Shown here: positions 26,379 to 33,064 of the stretch, in pieces | Layout: each line of letters opens with the position of its first letter | How positions within the stretch are numbered: the first letter of the stretch is position 1 | Source: Companilactobacillus zhongbaensis | GTDB taxonomy: Bacteria > Bacillota > Bacilli > Lactobacillales > Lactobacillaceae | DNA: 33,064 bases | Direction: 5' to 3' | Assembly (NCBI RefSeq): GCF_003946515.1 | Contig: NZ_RHOM01000024.1 | Coordinates: forward strand, 1 to 33,064 | The notes under the pieces: generated by a model | Databases searched by the model: none | Told to the model about the DNA's origin: nothing | What the model saw: only the letters and a program-made list of their open reading frames with translations | Translations under genes and position numbers: made by a program

Positions 26379-26906
26379 TTAATTCCCCTTTTCGTTCTTC
26401 AGCAAATAATATTTCAGCATGTTCTCTGCGGAATTGAAATCAAACGGATCTTGACTAACTTGATAGATATATTTAAATCCTAACTTAGTGAGAACTAATT
26501 GCGGAACAGTATTATTCACCTTAACCGCTGCCCAAACCTCTAAAAGATGGAGTTGCTCAAAGGCGTATTGCAACATCAACTCGATTGCTTCAGTTGCGTA
26601 GCCAAGGCGCCGATAATCCTTTGAAATAACGAAGCCTATCTCTCTGGTCTTATCTAAGCCATTAGAAATCCCTCTTTCGTTAAGCTCAATAATTCCTAGC
26701 ATCCGGTGATTCGATTTTAATGCAATAACGTAAGTGTTGGCAAGAACTAAATATTTATTAAAAATATTGATAATTTGATTATCATCTAACGAATATTCTA
26801 ATCCTGCATTCTCATGGTTTTTGCGGTCTTTTAGTAGTTTCTTGAATTCAGAAAAATCATTTTCTTCAAAATTTCTGATCTCAATGTGTTCTCCGTTTAA
26901 ATTCAT
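26379..26906 (-). CDS. GNAT family N-acetyltransferase (RimJ/RimL-like)
   Basis: 175 aa, the typical size of RimJ/RimL-type GNAT enzymes that acetylate protein N-termini or small amines with acetyl-CoA. The acetyl-CoA loop is visible as YRRLGYATEA (about 97-106), preceded by the strand REIGFVI and followed by AFEQLHLLEVWAAVKVNNTVPQLVLTKLGFKY, the usual motif B. The substrate is unknown. Its ribosome site is modest (AAGAGA). Divergent from the RHH gene; 116 bases between them hold both promoters. Confidence 0.8.
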   Translation of the reverse strand: MNLNGEHIEIRNFEENDFSEFKKLLKDRKNHENAGLEYSLDDNQIINIFNKYLVLANTYVIALKSNHRMLGIIELNERGISNGLDKTREIGFVISKDYRRLGYATEAIELMLQYAFEQLHLLEVWAAVKVNNTVPQLVLTKLGFKYIYQVSQDPFDFNSAENMLKYYLLKNEKGN

Positions 26907-26996
26907 TTTCAGTCTCTTTTCATATCATTTTAAACTTATGTAAATAATAACCATTTTATAGTGTACAATCTCGAAAGATTTTTTCAGTATCAAAAG

Positions 26997-27015
26997 TGAT
27001 ATCAAAATGATATCA
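26997..27015 (+). promoter_or_regulatory. Tandem palindromic operator TGATATCA x2 overlapping the RHH gene's ribosome-binding region
   Basis: Two identical 8-bp palindromes, TGATATCA at 26997-27004 and 27008-27015, spaced 11 bp centre to centre (one helical turn), end 7 bases before the ATG at 27023. Ribbon-helix-helix repressors bind this kind of tandem half-site array, so autoregulation is likely. No Shine-Dalgarno sequence is visible here. Confidence 0.6.
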
Positions 27016-27022
27016 TTAAAGT

Positions 27023-27346
27023 ATGAAAGAGAAAAAATTTTTACTCAGACTGGATCAAAGCCTCTACGATCAGATCGCAGCTCAGGCTAAAGCTGAAAGT
27101 CGCAGCGTGAATAATTTCATTGTCCACCTTCTTCAAGAAAATTCCAAAAAGGAAAGCTTGGAGAGTCGACAGTTTGTCGGGCAAATCATTAAAGGGAGTG
27201 AGATTTTAACCGACAGTGCCCTCGTGTCTGTAAATGGTATTTATTATAGATATAGTTTATCAAATGTCGATGTCGTTGATAGCTCCGCTTCATACGTTAT
27301 TAGTGACGCTAATGGAAATATATTGACGTTGACCCAATTAACTTAA
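27023..27346 (+). CDS. Ribbon-helix-helix (Arc/CopG-type) DNA-binding protein
   Basis: 107 aa. Residues 4-40 fit the RHH fold: strand KKFLLRLDQ, helix LYDQIAAQAKAE, turn SRS, helix VNNFIVHLLQEN. Residues about 45-107 form a separate beta-rich domain (ILTDSALVSVNGIYYRYSL..ASYVISDANGN) that I do not recognise. The gene ends 11 bases before the SPFH gene and shares its direction, so the two form an operon. The tandem operator before its start suggests that it represses itself. Some RHH proteins are antitoxins, but no toxin-like partner is evident. Confidence 0.75.
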   Translation: MKEKKFLLRLDQSLYDQIAAQAKAESRSVNNFIVHLLQENSKKESLESRQFVGQIIKGSEILTDSALVSVNGIYYRYSLSNVDVVDSSASYVISDANGNILTLTQLT

Positions 27347-27357
27347 GGAGAATTTAT

Positions 27358-28170
27358 ATGCTTGGTATAAAAATCGTACATCAAAATCATAAAGGATTAG
27401 TTGAATTTCTTGGTAAATATCATCACAGTGTCGATGCTGGAATGCATTTTTACATTCCTTTCATTCAAAAAATCTATCCTGTCAGTTTAGCAATGAACCC
27501 GTTAAAATTGCCTGACTATTCGATCATCACAAAAGATAACGCCGACGTGCAAGCTAGCGTAACTTTGAACTATCACGTCACAGATGCTGTTAAATATCGC
27601 TACGAAAATACTGACTCGGTTGAATCAATGTCTCAACTAGTCAGAGGTCATCTGCGTGACATTATCGGTCGAATGGACTTGAACCAAGCATTAGGTTCAA
27701 CTTCTAAGATCAATCAGGAACTCGCCACTGCTATCGGTGACTTAACGAAAACTTACGGTATCAATGTTGACCGAATCAACATCGACGAACTTAAACCTAC
27801 CCCTTCGATCCAAGATTCCATGGATAAGCAATTAAAAGCCGACCGAGAACGGATCGCCGCTATCGCTAAAGCTGAGGGTGAAGCCAAGAGCATCGAGTTA
27901 ACTACGAAAGCTAAAAACGATGCCTTAGTAGCAACTGCTGAAGCTGAAGCTCGTGCTACCAGAACTCGCGCCGAGGCTGAAAGTTTCCGGATCGACAAGA
28001 TGAACGAGAGTTTGGACAAGGCCAAAAGCGGCTATTTCCAAAACCAAACAATCGACGCCTTTTCACAATTAGCTAATTCAAGTACTAATACTGTCGTGGT
28101 CTCTAGCGACCAAATCGGTGACCTAGGCAAGATCCCAGTCGTTAAAAAAATGCTTGATAACACTAAATAA
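27358..28170 (+). CDS. SPFH/band-7 domain protein without membrane anchor
   Basis: 270 aa. Residues about 1-145 match the SPFH/stomatin domain (KGLVEFLGKYHHSVDAGMHFYIPFIQKIYPV; DNADVQASVTLNYHVTD; ESMSQLVRGHLRDIIGRMDLNQAL), followed by an Ala/Glu/Arg-rich coiled coil at about 155-225. Stomatin-like proteins form membrane-associated oligomers. Most bacterial stomatins have an N-terminal membrane segment; here the protein starts directly in the domain, so it would be soluble or peripheral unless partners recruit it. A strong AAGGAG site precedes the ATG. Operon with the RHH gene. Confidence 0.85.
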   Translation: MLGIKIVHQNHKGLVEFLGKYHHSVDAGMHFYIPFIQKIYPVSLAMNPLKLPDYSIITKDNADVQASVTLNYHVTDAVKYRYENTDSVESMSQLVRGHLRDIIGRMDLNQALGSTSKINQELATAIGDLTKTYGINVDRINIDELKPTPSIQDSMDKQLKADRERIAAIAKAEGEAKSIELTTKAKNDALVATAEAEARATRTRAEAESFRIDKMNESLDKAKSGYFQNQTIDAFSQLANSSTNTVVVSSDQIGDLGKIPVVKKMLDNTK

Positions 28171-28261
28171 CATTTTTTCAATTTAAAGCTATAATCATAT
28201 TTCTAGGTTTTTGAATAAATTTCATCTATACTATTATCAGTTAAAGGAAGGTGTGAATTTT

Positions 28262-28756
28262 ATGGACGTTACATTTAAAGGTGAAGCAGTTAAAACAGTG
28301 GGTGAACCACCTGTAGTTGGTGATCAATTCCCTGATTTCACAGTTACTGATAAGGACGGCAACAAGGTTGCTTTGGCAGATCTACTCGACAAGCCATTGT
28401 TGATCAGTGTTGTTCCTAATATCAACACTAGTGTTTGCAGCATTCAAACTAAGAAATTCAATAGCGACGTTGACGGATACGCAGATGTTAACTTTGTAAC
28501 AATTTCAACGAATACTGTCGAGGAACAAAGTCACTGGTGTGCTGCTGAGGGTGTTAAGAACATGAAGATGTTGTCTGACGAAAAACACGACTTCGGTAAA
28601 AATACAGGATTATTGATCGACTCAATGGGAATTTTAGGCCGTTCTGTCTGGGTTGTTGACACTAACAAAGCAATCCTCTACTCAGAGATCCTTGAAGAAG
28701 AAACAAACGAACCAAATTACGACAATGCACTAGCTGAATTGAACAAATTGAACTAG
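28262..28756 (+). CDS. tpx: Thiol peroxidase (Tpx, atypical 2-Cys peroxiredoxin)
   Basis: 164 aa from the ATG at 28262, preceded by AAAGGAAGG; the longer frame from 28211 lacks a site. Peroxidatic Cys59 lies in NTSVCSIQT and resolving Cys93 in SHWCAAEG, 34 residues apart as in E. coli Tpx (Cys61/Cys95). It reduces hydrogen peroxide and lipid hydroperoxides using thioredoxin. Together with the nearby NADH oxidase it fits oxygen-stress defence in a catalase-poor lactic acid bacterium. Single-gene unit with a perfect terminator. Confidence 0.95.
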   Translation: MDVTFKGEAVKTVGEPPVVGDQFPDFTVTDKDGNKVALADLLDKPLLISVVPNINTSVCSIQTKKFNSDVDGYADVNFVTISTNTVEEQSHWCAAEGVKNMKMLSDEKHDFGKNTGLLIDSMGILGRSVWVVDTNKAILYSEILEEETNEPNYDNALAELNKLN

Positions 28757-28773
28757 TCACAATAATATAGAAG

Positions 28774-28812
28774 AAAAGCGTTCAAAATCAATTGATTTTG
28801 AACGCTTTTTCT
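28774..28812 (+). terminator. Terminator of tpx (perfect palindrome)
   Basis: The 36-bp perfect palindrome AAAAGCGTTCAAAATCAAT with its complement at 28774-28809, followed by TTC TTT. It may also serve the convergent reductase gene. Confidence 0.9.
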
Positions 28813-28917
28813 TTATTTTAACTATCCTCCGATAGCATATGTGACTGATGTAACTACTTCATTTATCAGTCGTTAAATGCGATTTATCGAATTTACAATT
28901 GTACTTTTTACAAAATT

Positions 28918-29682
28918 TTATCTTCGACGATGTTTGTTGAATGTCACTACGTGTAAGATGACTGATAATAAGACGAAGAATATTACCACGAAACTAACGT
29001 AGCTGATCCAGAAATTATCCATTGGCATGATAGCTTTAAGTGGAACCTGAATTCCCATCGTAATCAATGCCATGATGGCGATCATGAAGAATAATTGAAT
29101 ATATCTTTTCACGGTTGAATCATCCTTTTCTTCTTTTTTAGAAATCTTGTGGCCATATTTAGCACACAACTCGAGTTTCTTTTCTGGAATCTCTTTCATA
29201 CCAAAGGTACCAGGTAAGACGATCTCACCCGTCTTGATAACGCCAGCGGCTGACATTACTCGGTCGATCGTTTTGAAAGTTTCATCGGTGATGCCAGTTA
29301 AGAAGTTCTCAGTGGTGCTCATGTAACAAGACGAAATGCTCAAATAATGCTTATCCTTAAAAGGTCCAGGAATGGTATCCCCGTTATCTTTAAAGTAAAC
29401 AAATTTTGGCCGCATACAGTCAAAGAAATCCTTCAAACGACCCGGACATTCACGCCAGTATGTGGGAGCTGAGAACACCCAGACGTCGCTTTCCATCAAT
29501 TTATCTGCTAATTGATCGAGTACAGGATTTTCTTCAGGATATTTGCGAGGTGTAATATCGTAATTTTCTAGATAAATTGTCTCCGTTTCGACACCCTCAT
29601 CGACATTATCAAGAACGTGTTGCAACATTTGCGCATTTAAACCATGTTCTTTATGTGATGCTAAAATACCTAATATTTTCAT
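28918..29682 (-). CDS. Flavodoxin-like NAD(P)H-dependent FMN reductase fused to two C-terminal membrane segments
   Basis: 254 aa. Residues about 1-185 form a flavodoxin-like/NADPH-dependent FMN reductase domain (MKILGILASHKEHGLNAQMLQHVL; VFSAPTYWRECPGRLKDFFD; SISSCYMSTTENF). Residues about 193-250 add two hydrophobic segments (YIQLFFMIAIMALITMGI and WISYVSFVVIFFVLLSVIL) and a basic tail, so the flavoprotein is probably tethered to the membrane facing the cytoplasm. The electron acceptor is unknown. GGAGG precedes the ATG. It is divergent from the NAD(P)-binding protein at 29777. Confidence 0.8.
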   Translation of the reverse strand: MKILGILASHKEHGLNAQMLQHVLDNVDEGVETETIYLENYDITPRKYPEENPVLDQLADKLMESDVWVFSAPTYWRECPGRLKDFFDCMRPKFVYFKDNGDTIPGPFKDKHYLSISSCYMSTTENFLTGITDETFKTIDRVMSAAGVIKTGEIVLPGTFGMKEIPEKKLELCAKYGHKISKKEEKDDSTVKRYIQLFFMIAIMALITMGIQVPLKAIMPMDNFWISYVSFVVIFFVLLSVILHVVTFNKHRRR

Positions 29683-29700
29683 AGTCCCCTCCTGTCTTCA

Positions 29701-29728
29701 ATTATAACTAAATTCATTACACTGGCAA
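29701..29728 (-). promoter_or_regulatory. Promoter of the membrane-anchored reductase gene
   Basis: On the minus strand: -35 TTGCCA (29728-29723), 16-bp spacer, -10 TATAAT (29706-29701), 19 bases from the start codon. Confidence 0.6.
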
Positions 29729-29776
29729 AAACAAATTTTTGTTGTTACAGTAAATGTATTAAAAGGAGGAATTCAT

Positions 29777-30418
29777 ATGAAGGTTCTTATTATTGGTGCA
29801 CATGGAAAAGTTGGTCGTTTATTGATCAACGAACTCCAATCAAAAAACATTGATTTCGTGGCAGGTTTGAGAAGTCAAGAACAGATCAAAGCTTATTCAG
29901 ACAACAATATTCCCACACAATACATCGATTTGACCGCTTCGATCGAGGAAATCAAGAATTCGATCACAGCTTCAGGTGCCGACGTCTTAGTCTTCACTGC
30001 CGGTGCTGGTGGTGCAGGTTACGACCTCACCATGGAAATCGACTTAGATGGTGCAATCAAGACCATGATGATTGCTGAAGCCATCGGTATCAAGCGTTAT
30101 ATCATGGTAAGTTCGATCTACAGTGATGACCGTAGTAAATGGGAAGCTTCAGGCATCAGACCTTACTTCATCGCCAAGCACTACGCTGACGAACACCTTC
30201 GTGGAACAACCTTGGATTACACAATCATCCATCCAGGTACTTTAACAGACAATGAATCCACCGGAAAAATCAAAGTACAAGCTAACAACGAAGGCGGCGA
30301 AGTTCCTCGGATAGACGTTGCCAAAGTAATCGCCCAAGCAATCGAAACACCTTCGACTATCAAAAAAGACATCAACTTCGTTAGTGGTGACGAAGATATA
30401 GAAAATGCCATTAAATAA
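29777..30418 (+). CDS. NAD(P)-binding atypical SDR / NmrA-like protein
   Basis: 213 aa. The N-terminal Rossmann motif GAHGKVG is at 7-13; further family marks are VFTAGAGGAG near 72-81, the strand YIMVSSIY, and YTIIHPGTL near 148-156, as in SDR atypical subgroup 5 / YwnB-type proteins. The classical YxxxK catalytic pair is not clear (a YFIAKHYADEHL segment is the nearest), so it may be a sensor or reductase. AAAAGGAGG precedes the start. Function not assigned. Confidence 0.8.
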   Translation: MKVLIIGAHGKVGRLLINELQSKNIDFVAGLRSQEQIKAYSDNNIPTQYIDLTASIEEIKNSITASGADVLVFTAGAGGAGYDLTMEIDLDGAIKTMMIAEAIGIKRYIMVSSIYSDDRSKWEASGIRPYFIAKHYADEHLRGTTLDYTIIHPGTLTDNESTGKIKVQANNEGGEVPRIDVAKVIAQAIETPSTIKKDINFVSGDEDIENAIK

Positions 30419-30460
30419 GCATTAAAGACTACCATGCTTTTAACCACATTTAGATTAAAC

Positions 30461-30506
30461 AAAAAAATCCAGCAAACTCAGTAATTGAGTTTGCTGGATT
30501 TTTTTA
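30461..30506. terminator. Bidirectional terminator between the SDR gene and the YitT gene
   Basis: AATCCAGCAAACTCA-GTAA-TTGAGTTTGCTGGATT is a near-perfect 15-bp stem with an A-run before and a T-run after; the convergent YitT gene ends within its right flank (stop at 30504). Confidence 0.9.
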
Positions 30507-31355
30507 ATTGTCATTAAATTTACCAACTATACCGATAGTAGGCTGAATATTAATAAAGGCATTCGGATCAACTTTTTTAACTGTTTGTTTGACGTTGTAC
30601 AATTGGAACTTCGTCAAGACCATTGTCATTGATCCGATCTGCTCGCCGGAATAAGCACCGGTCAAGTTGTGATCAAGCGTGATACCACGATTCATCTTCT
30701 TCAACAAGACATCGGCAATTTCGTCGATTTGATGTGAGTAAATGATAACCGTGATCTTTTGTTGTTGAATGTACATCCGGTCGATCAAGATGTTAGTAAT
30801 AAAGATCGAAACGATCGAATATAGTGCCAATTCCCAACCAAAGACGATCCCGGCAATACCGATGATAACGGCATTAACGATGAACCCAACTTGGCCCACG
30901 GTACCACCTTTAGTTTTTTGAATGATCAAGGCGATAATATCGGTACCACCCGTTGAAAAACCAAAGCGGAAACAAAATCCAGTACCGACACCAACCATGG
31001 CACCACCAAAGATCGAAGCTAGCATCGGATCATCTGTGATCGGATGCAATGGGATAAAGAGGATAAAGACTGAGGCCGAAACGATCGACAGTAAAGTAAA
31101 CACCGTAAATCTCTTCCCAAGTTTTTTCCAAGAAAGCAAAACCAAAGGCACGTTGAGCAAGAAGTACCATAAGTAAACTTCGGTATTAACGTGAGCAAAT
31201 TGGTTGATCAAGTTAACGATCAGCTGGGAAGCACCCATAACACCGGCAGTATAAATCTTCGTCGGCTGCAAGAGCAATTGGATCCCGACGGCTGAGGTAA
31301 TCCCATAAAAAACCGCAGCCAGAATGTTCTTTGAGTATCCTTTAAACATGGCCAT
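30504..31355 (-). CDS. YitT family membrane protein (DUF161 + DUF2179)
   Basis: 283 aa from the ATG at 31355, with GGGGGTG about 6 bases upstream. Five to six membrane segments in residues about 5-190 (YitT_membrane), including the repeated signatures AGVMGASQL and STGGTDIIA, then a soluble C-terminal DUF2179 domain (about 200-283; KITVIIYSHQIDEIADVLLKKMNRGITL). Widespread in Firmicutes, molecular function unknown. Single-gene unit. Unlike the next gene it shows no strong third-position skew. Confidence 0.85.
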   Translation of the reverse strand: MAMFKGYSKNILAAVFYGITSAVGIQLLLQPTKIYTAGVMGASQLIVNLINQFAHVNTEVYLWYFLLNVPLVLLSWKKLGKRFTVFTLLSIVSASVFILFIPLHPITDDPMLASIFGGAMVGVGTGFCFRFGFSTGGTDIIALIIQKTKGGTVGQVGFIVNAVIIGIAGIVFGWELALYSIVSIFITNILIDRMYIQQQKITVIIYSHQIDEIADVLLKKMNRGITLDHNLTGAYSGEQIGSMTMVLTKFQLYNVKQTVKKVDPNAFINIQPTIGIVGKFNDN

Positions 31356-31519
31356 CGTCGCCACCCCCAAAAATTCAGTATTAGAAGATTATATAACATT
31401 AAAAAGCTAAATGATATAACAATTAACCACTTCTATCTGTAAGCCTATAACAAGAACGTATCCGATTTCAATGTTAAACTGATAATAATTAATAATATTT
31501 CAATCACGGAGGTCGTATC

Positions 31520-32386
31520 ATGAAAAAAATTGGATTCGTCGGAACCGGAGTAATGGGAAGTGGCATCATCAATAACTTACTAAAAGAAAACTACAACGTC
31601 TCAGTCTTCACCAGAACCAAATCAAAGGCCGACCCACTAATCGAAAAAGGCGCCAAATGGTACGAAAGTCCTAAACAACTAACAGAAAACGTCGACATCG
31701 TCTTCACTATGGTAGGTTTCCCCCAAGATGTCAAAGAAGTATACCTAGACCAAGAAAAAGGCATCTTCCAATCCTTAAAACCAGGCCAAATAATAGTAGA
31801 CATGACCACCAGCACACCAACCCTTGCCCAAGAACTAGGTGAAAAAGCCGAAAAAATGGGAGTAGAATGCTTAGACGCCCCAGTATCAGGCGGAGACGTA
31901 GGAGCAAAAAACGGCAAACTAACCATCATGGTAGGAGGATCAGAAAAAGCTTACCAAGAACTAGAACCGATCTGGAAAATAATCGGCCAATCAAACCACC
32001 GCTTCGGAAACTACGGAGCTGGACAACACGCCAAAATGGCCAACCAAATAATGATAGCCGGAACCATGACCGGCCTAACAGAAATGCTAGTCTATGCCAA
32101 AGCTGCCAACCTAGACCTAAACGACGTCCTAACCACCCTAGAAGGCGGCGGAGCTGACAACTGGAGCATGGAAAACTACGTACCAAGAATCCTAAAAGGT
32201 GACTTCAAACCAGGCTTCTTCTCAAAGCATTTCTTAAAAGATCTAAGAATAGCACTAGAAGAAAGCGAAAAAATGGGGTTAGATTTACCTGCTACTAAGC
32301 AAGCAAAAGAACTCTATGAAAAACTAGTCGATGAAAAAGGACTAGGAAACGATGGAACCCAAGCATTAGTCAAGTTGTGGTGGTAA
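31520..32386 (+). CDS. NAD(P)-dependent beta-hydroxyacid dehydrogenase (HIBADH/GarR-like)
   Basis: 288 aa. Rossmann motif GFVGTGVMGSG at 5-15, substrate loop DAPVSGGDVGA at 119-129, catalytic Lys172 in GQHAKMANQ, and the C-terminal KDLRIALEES helix: the 3-hydroxyisobutyrate / tartronate semialdehyde reductase family. The substrate is not determinable. GGAGG precedes the ATG. Its codon use is abnormal for the window: about 85% of third positions are A or C throughout, with heavy CTA for Leu, compared with about 45% in tpx on the same strand. Because this gene runs opposite to most halo genes, it shows that the skew follows the DNA strand and not the coding strand. Foreign origin is an alternative explanation for this gene taken alone. 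Confidence 0.9.
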   Translation: MKKIGFVGTGVMGSGIINNLLKENYNVSVFTRTKSKADPLIEKGAKWYESPKQLTENVDIVFTMVGFPQDVKEVYLDQEKGIFQSLKPGQIIVDMTTSTPTLAQELGEKAEKMGVECLDAPVSGGDVGAKNGKLTIMVGGSEKAYQELEPIWKIIGQSNHRFGNYGAGQHAKMANQIMIAGTMTGLTEMLVYAKAANLDLNDVLTTLEGGGADNWSMENYVPRILKGDFKPGFFSKHFLKDLRIALEESEKMGLDLPATKQAKELYEKLVDEKGLGNDGTQALVKLWW

Positions 32387-32421
32387 AAAGTTAAACCAAA
32401 CTCAAAAACAAATAGAGAAGC

Positions 32422-32470
32422 AAAAAAAAGTCATCAGAATGACCAAAAAAGGTCATCTGATGGCTTTTTA
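32422..32470 (+). terminator. Terminator of the dehydrogenase gene
   Basis: AAAAAGTCATCAGA..TGACC-AAAAAA-GGTCA..CTGATGGCTTTTT: a long stem with T-run 40 bases past the stop codon. Confidence 0.85.
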
Positions 32471-32497
32471 AATAATTGCAAAATAAAATCAGAAACC

Positions 32498-32946
32498 CCG
32501 CGAGAGCGAGAGAGAATCGAAAGCGCGAGCCAAAATTAATATAAAGAGAAAAATCAAGTAAAGTAAAAAAGGCGAGATTGCAAGAGAATCGAGCAAGCAA
32601 GCCAGAAAGCGAAAGCAAGAGAAGAAAAAAACTATCAACTCTTATCCAACAAATAAGGAAAGAAAAGATTGCAAAACAAAGGTAAGTCAGGAAACAAAAT
32701 AAGCGGAGCTTTAGTCCCGCGCACCGAGAAGCAGCAAGGAGCAGAAACCAAGTCAAACCTTGCGCATAAAAACTAGGAAGCACCTACTTCCCCACTAAAC
32801 AAGGGGGGATTGCACTACCCTAGGCGGAGGGGCCCGGGGATACAGCCCTCAGCCGCCAAATTCCTCTTTGCGACGAAGGAGCTTAGAGGAAGGCTCGTAT
32901 TGGAGATGTCCGGGCGAACTTCCCGGATAGCTCCAATCGATGCCGT
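32498..32946 (+). repeat. Long structured intergenic repeat, family 1, copy 4 (right end truncated)
   Basis: Purine-rich segments occur twice (32498-32530 and 32570-32625), followed by the AGCGGAGCTTTAGTCCCGCG segment (about 32700-32720), AGGAAGCACC, the outer-stem left arm GGGGCCCGGGGATACAGCC (32829-32847), hairpin 1 (32862-32890, TCCTCT/AGAGGA) and hairpin 2 (32899-32937, ATTGGAG/CTCCAAT around TCCGGG/CCCGGA). The right arm and A/C-rich tail are absent; homology to the other copies stops near 32946. The left arm pairs almost perfectly with the right arm of copy 1. Confidence 0.8.
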
Positions 32947-32988
32947 GAGCCATATTTTTCAACCGGACGATTTAAATATAATAATTTT

Positions 32989-33064
32989 TTAAGCAGCCAT
33001 TCCTGACATTTCTCGCATTTCTGCAGGTGTTAATCCGTTATTTTTGGTTGTTCTTCTTTCTGTG
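32989..33064 (-). CDS. C-terminal end of a minus-strand gene, possibly an IS transposase (partial)
   Basis: An open minus-strand frame enters from the right edge and ends with TAA at 32991-32989; the last residues are NNGLTPAEMREMSGMAA. The NGLTPAEMR string is reminiscent of the end of IS3-type OrfB proteins, but 24 residues are too few to assign a family. If so, the IS end would lie near 32946-32948, where repeat copy 4 stops being homologous to the other copies. Other short proteins could end this way. Confidence 0.35.
   Translation of the reverse strand, partial: TERRTTKNNGLTPAEMREMSGMAA

Noticed and set aside
27023-28170. Toxin-antitoxin pair (RHH antitoxin plus toxin)
   Set aside because: The partner is a 270-aa SPFH protein with a coiled coil and no toxin fold, so a classical TA module is not supported.
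31867-32157. Plus-strand Arg/Asn/Pro-rich frame inside the dehydrogenase gene
   Set aside because: Out-of-frame shadow of the A/C-rich dehydrogenase gene with implausible composition.
31520-32386. Horizontal transfer as the main reason for the odd codon use of the dehydrogenase
   Set aside because: Cannot be excluded for this gene alone, but the complementary graded skew in M20 peptidase, dtpT, yfhO and nox next to the other copies makes a repeat-linked strand effect the simpler explanation.
32391-32783. 130-aa minus-strand Leu/Phe-rich frame over copy 4
   Set aside because: Complement of the purine-rich and A/C-rich repeat DNA; the hydrophobic look comes from the T-rich complement strand.

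Overview
The window looks like chromosome of a low-GC Gram-positive lactic acid bacterium of the Lactobacillaceae. The best fit I can suggest is the Companilactobacillus / Lactobacillus alimentarius-farciminis group, but the genus is an inference. Support comes from the WxL/CscA cell-surface cluster, an Mga-like regulator, cre sites, a T-box on serS, a lysine riboswitch, an H2O-forming NADH oxidase, a DtpT peptide transporter and a PTS-regulated type of glycerol kinase.

Layout. 1-435: the 5' end of a group II intron inserted in a long structured repeat (family 1, copy 1). 436-2609: an O-antigen-ligase-like membrane protein and a GntR/HutC regulator. 2718-2877: tRNA-Gln and tRNA-Tyr. 3033-6369: M20 peptidase, repeat copy 2, DtpT. 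6519-10410: a glycerol operon (glpK-glpF-glpK paralogue) with cre sites. 10538-13075: YfhO-type membrane protein. 13191-13936: one copy of a second structured repeat (family 2, copy A), then family 1 copy 3. 14017-15375: NADH oxidase. 15376-16268: an IS-scarred gene-free stretch, then tRNA-Thr. 16402-19711: serS with T-box, and a lysine permease with lysine riboswitch. 19777-21294: Mga-like regulator. 21497-21656: family 2 copy B, inverted. 21660-26305: a csc cell-surface cluster (three tandem CscA/DUF916-DUF3324 proteins, one WxL protein, one small sortase-anchored protein). 26379-31355: GNAT, an RHH-SPFH pair, thiol peroxidase, a membrane-anchored flavodoxin-like reductase, an NAD(P)-binding protein and a YitT protein. 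31520-32386: a 3-hydroxyisobutyrate-dehydrogenase-like enzyme. 32498-32946: family 1 copy 4, cut off by what may be an insertion sequence.

The most unusual content is not a protein system. Two families of GC-rich, multi-hairpin intergenic repeats show compensatory base changes between copies, so their folds appear to be maintained. Around them lies a strand-specific composition halo. Flanking protein genes become strongly A/C-rich on the strand of the repeat at synonymous positions, and the bias fades with distance. It ignores gene direction: the M20 peptidase, DtpT, YfhO, NADH oxidase and the O-antigen-ligase-like gene are G/T-rich at third positions next to the repeats, while the oppositely oriented dehydrogenase at 31520 is A/C-rich. 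It flips next to the inverted family 2 copy at 21.6 kb. This pattern suggests localized, strand-biased transition mutagenesis linked to the repeats. I know of no described system that produces it.

Most genes lie on the minus strand in short transcription units with recognisable promoters and intrinsic terminators. Third-position percentages quoted here are hand counts and should be read as approximate.
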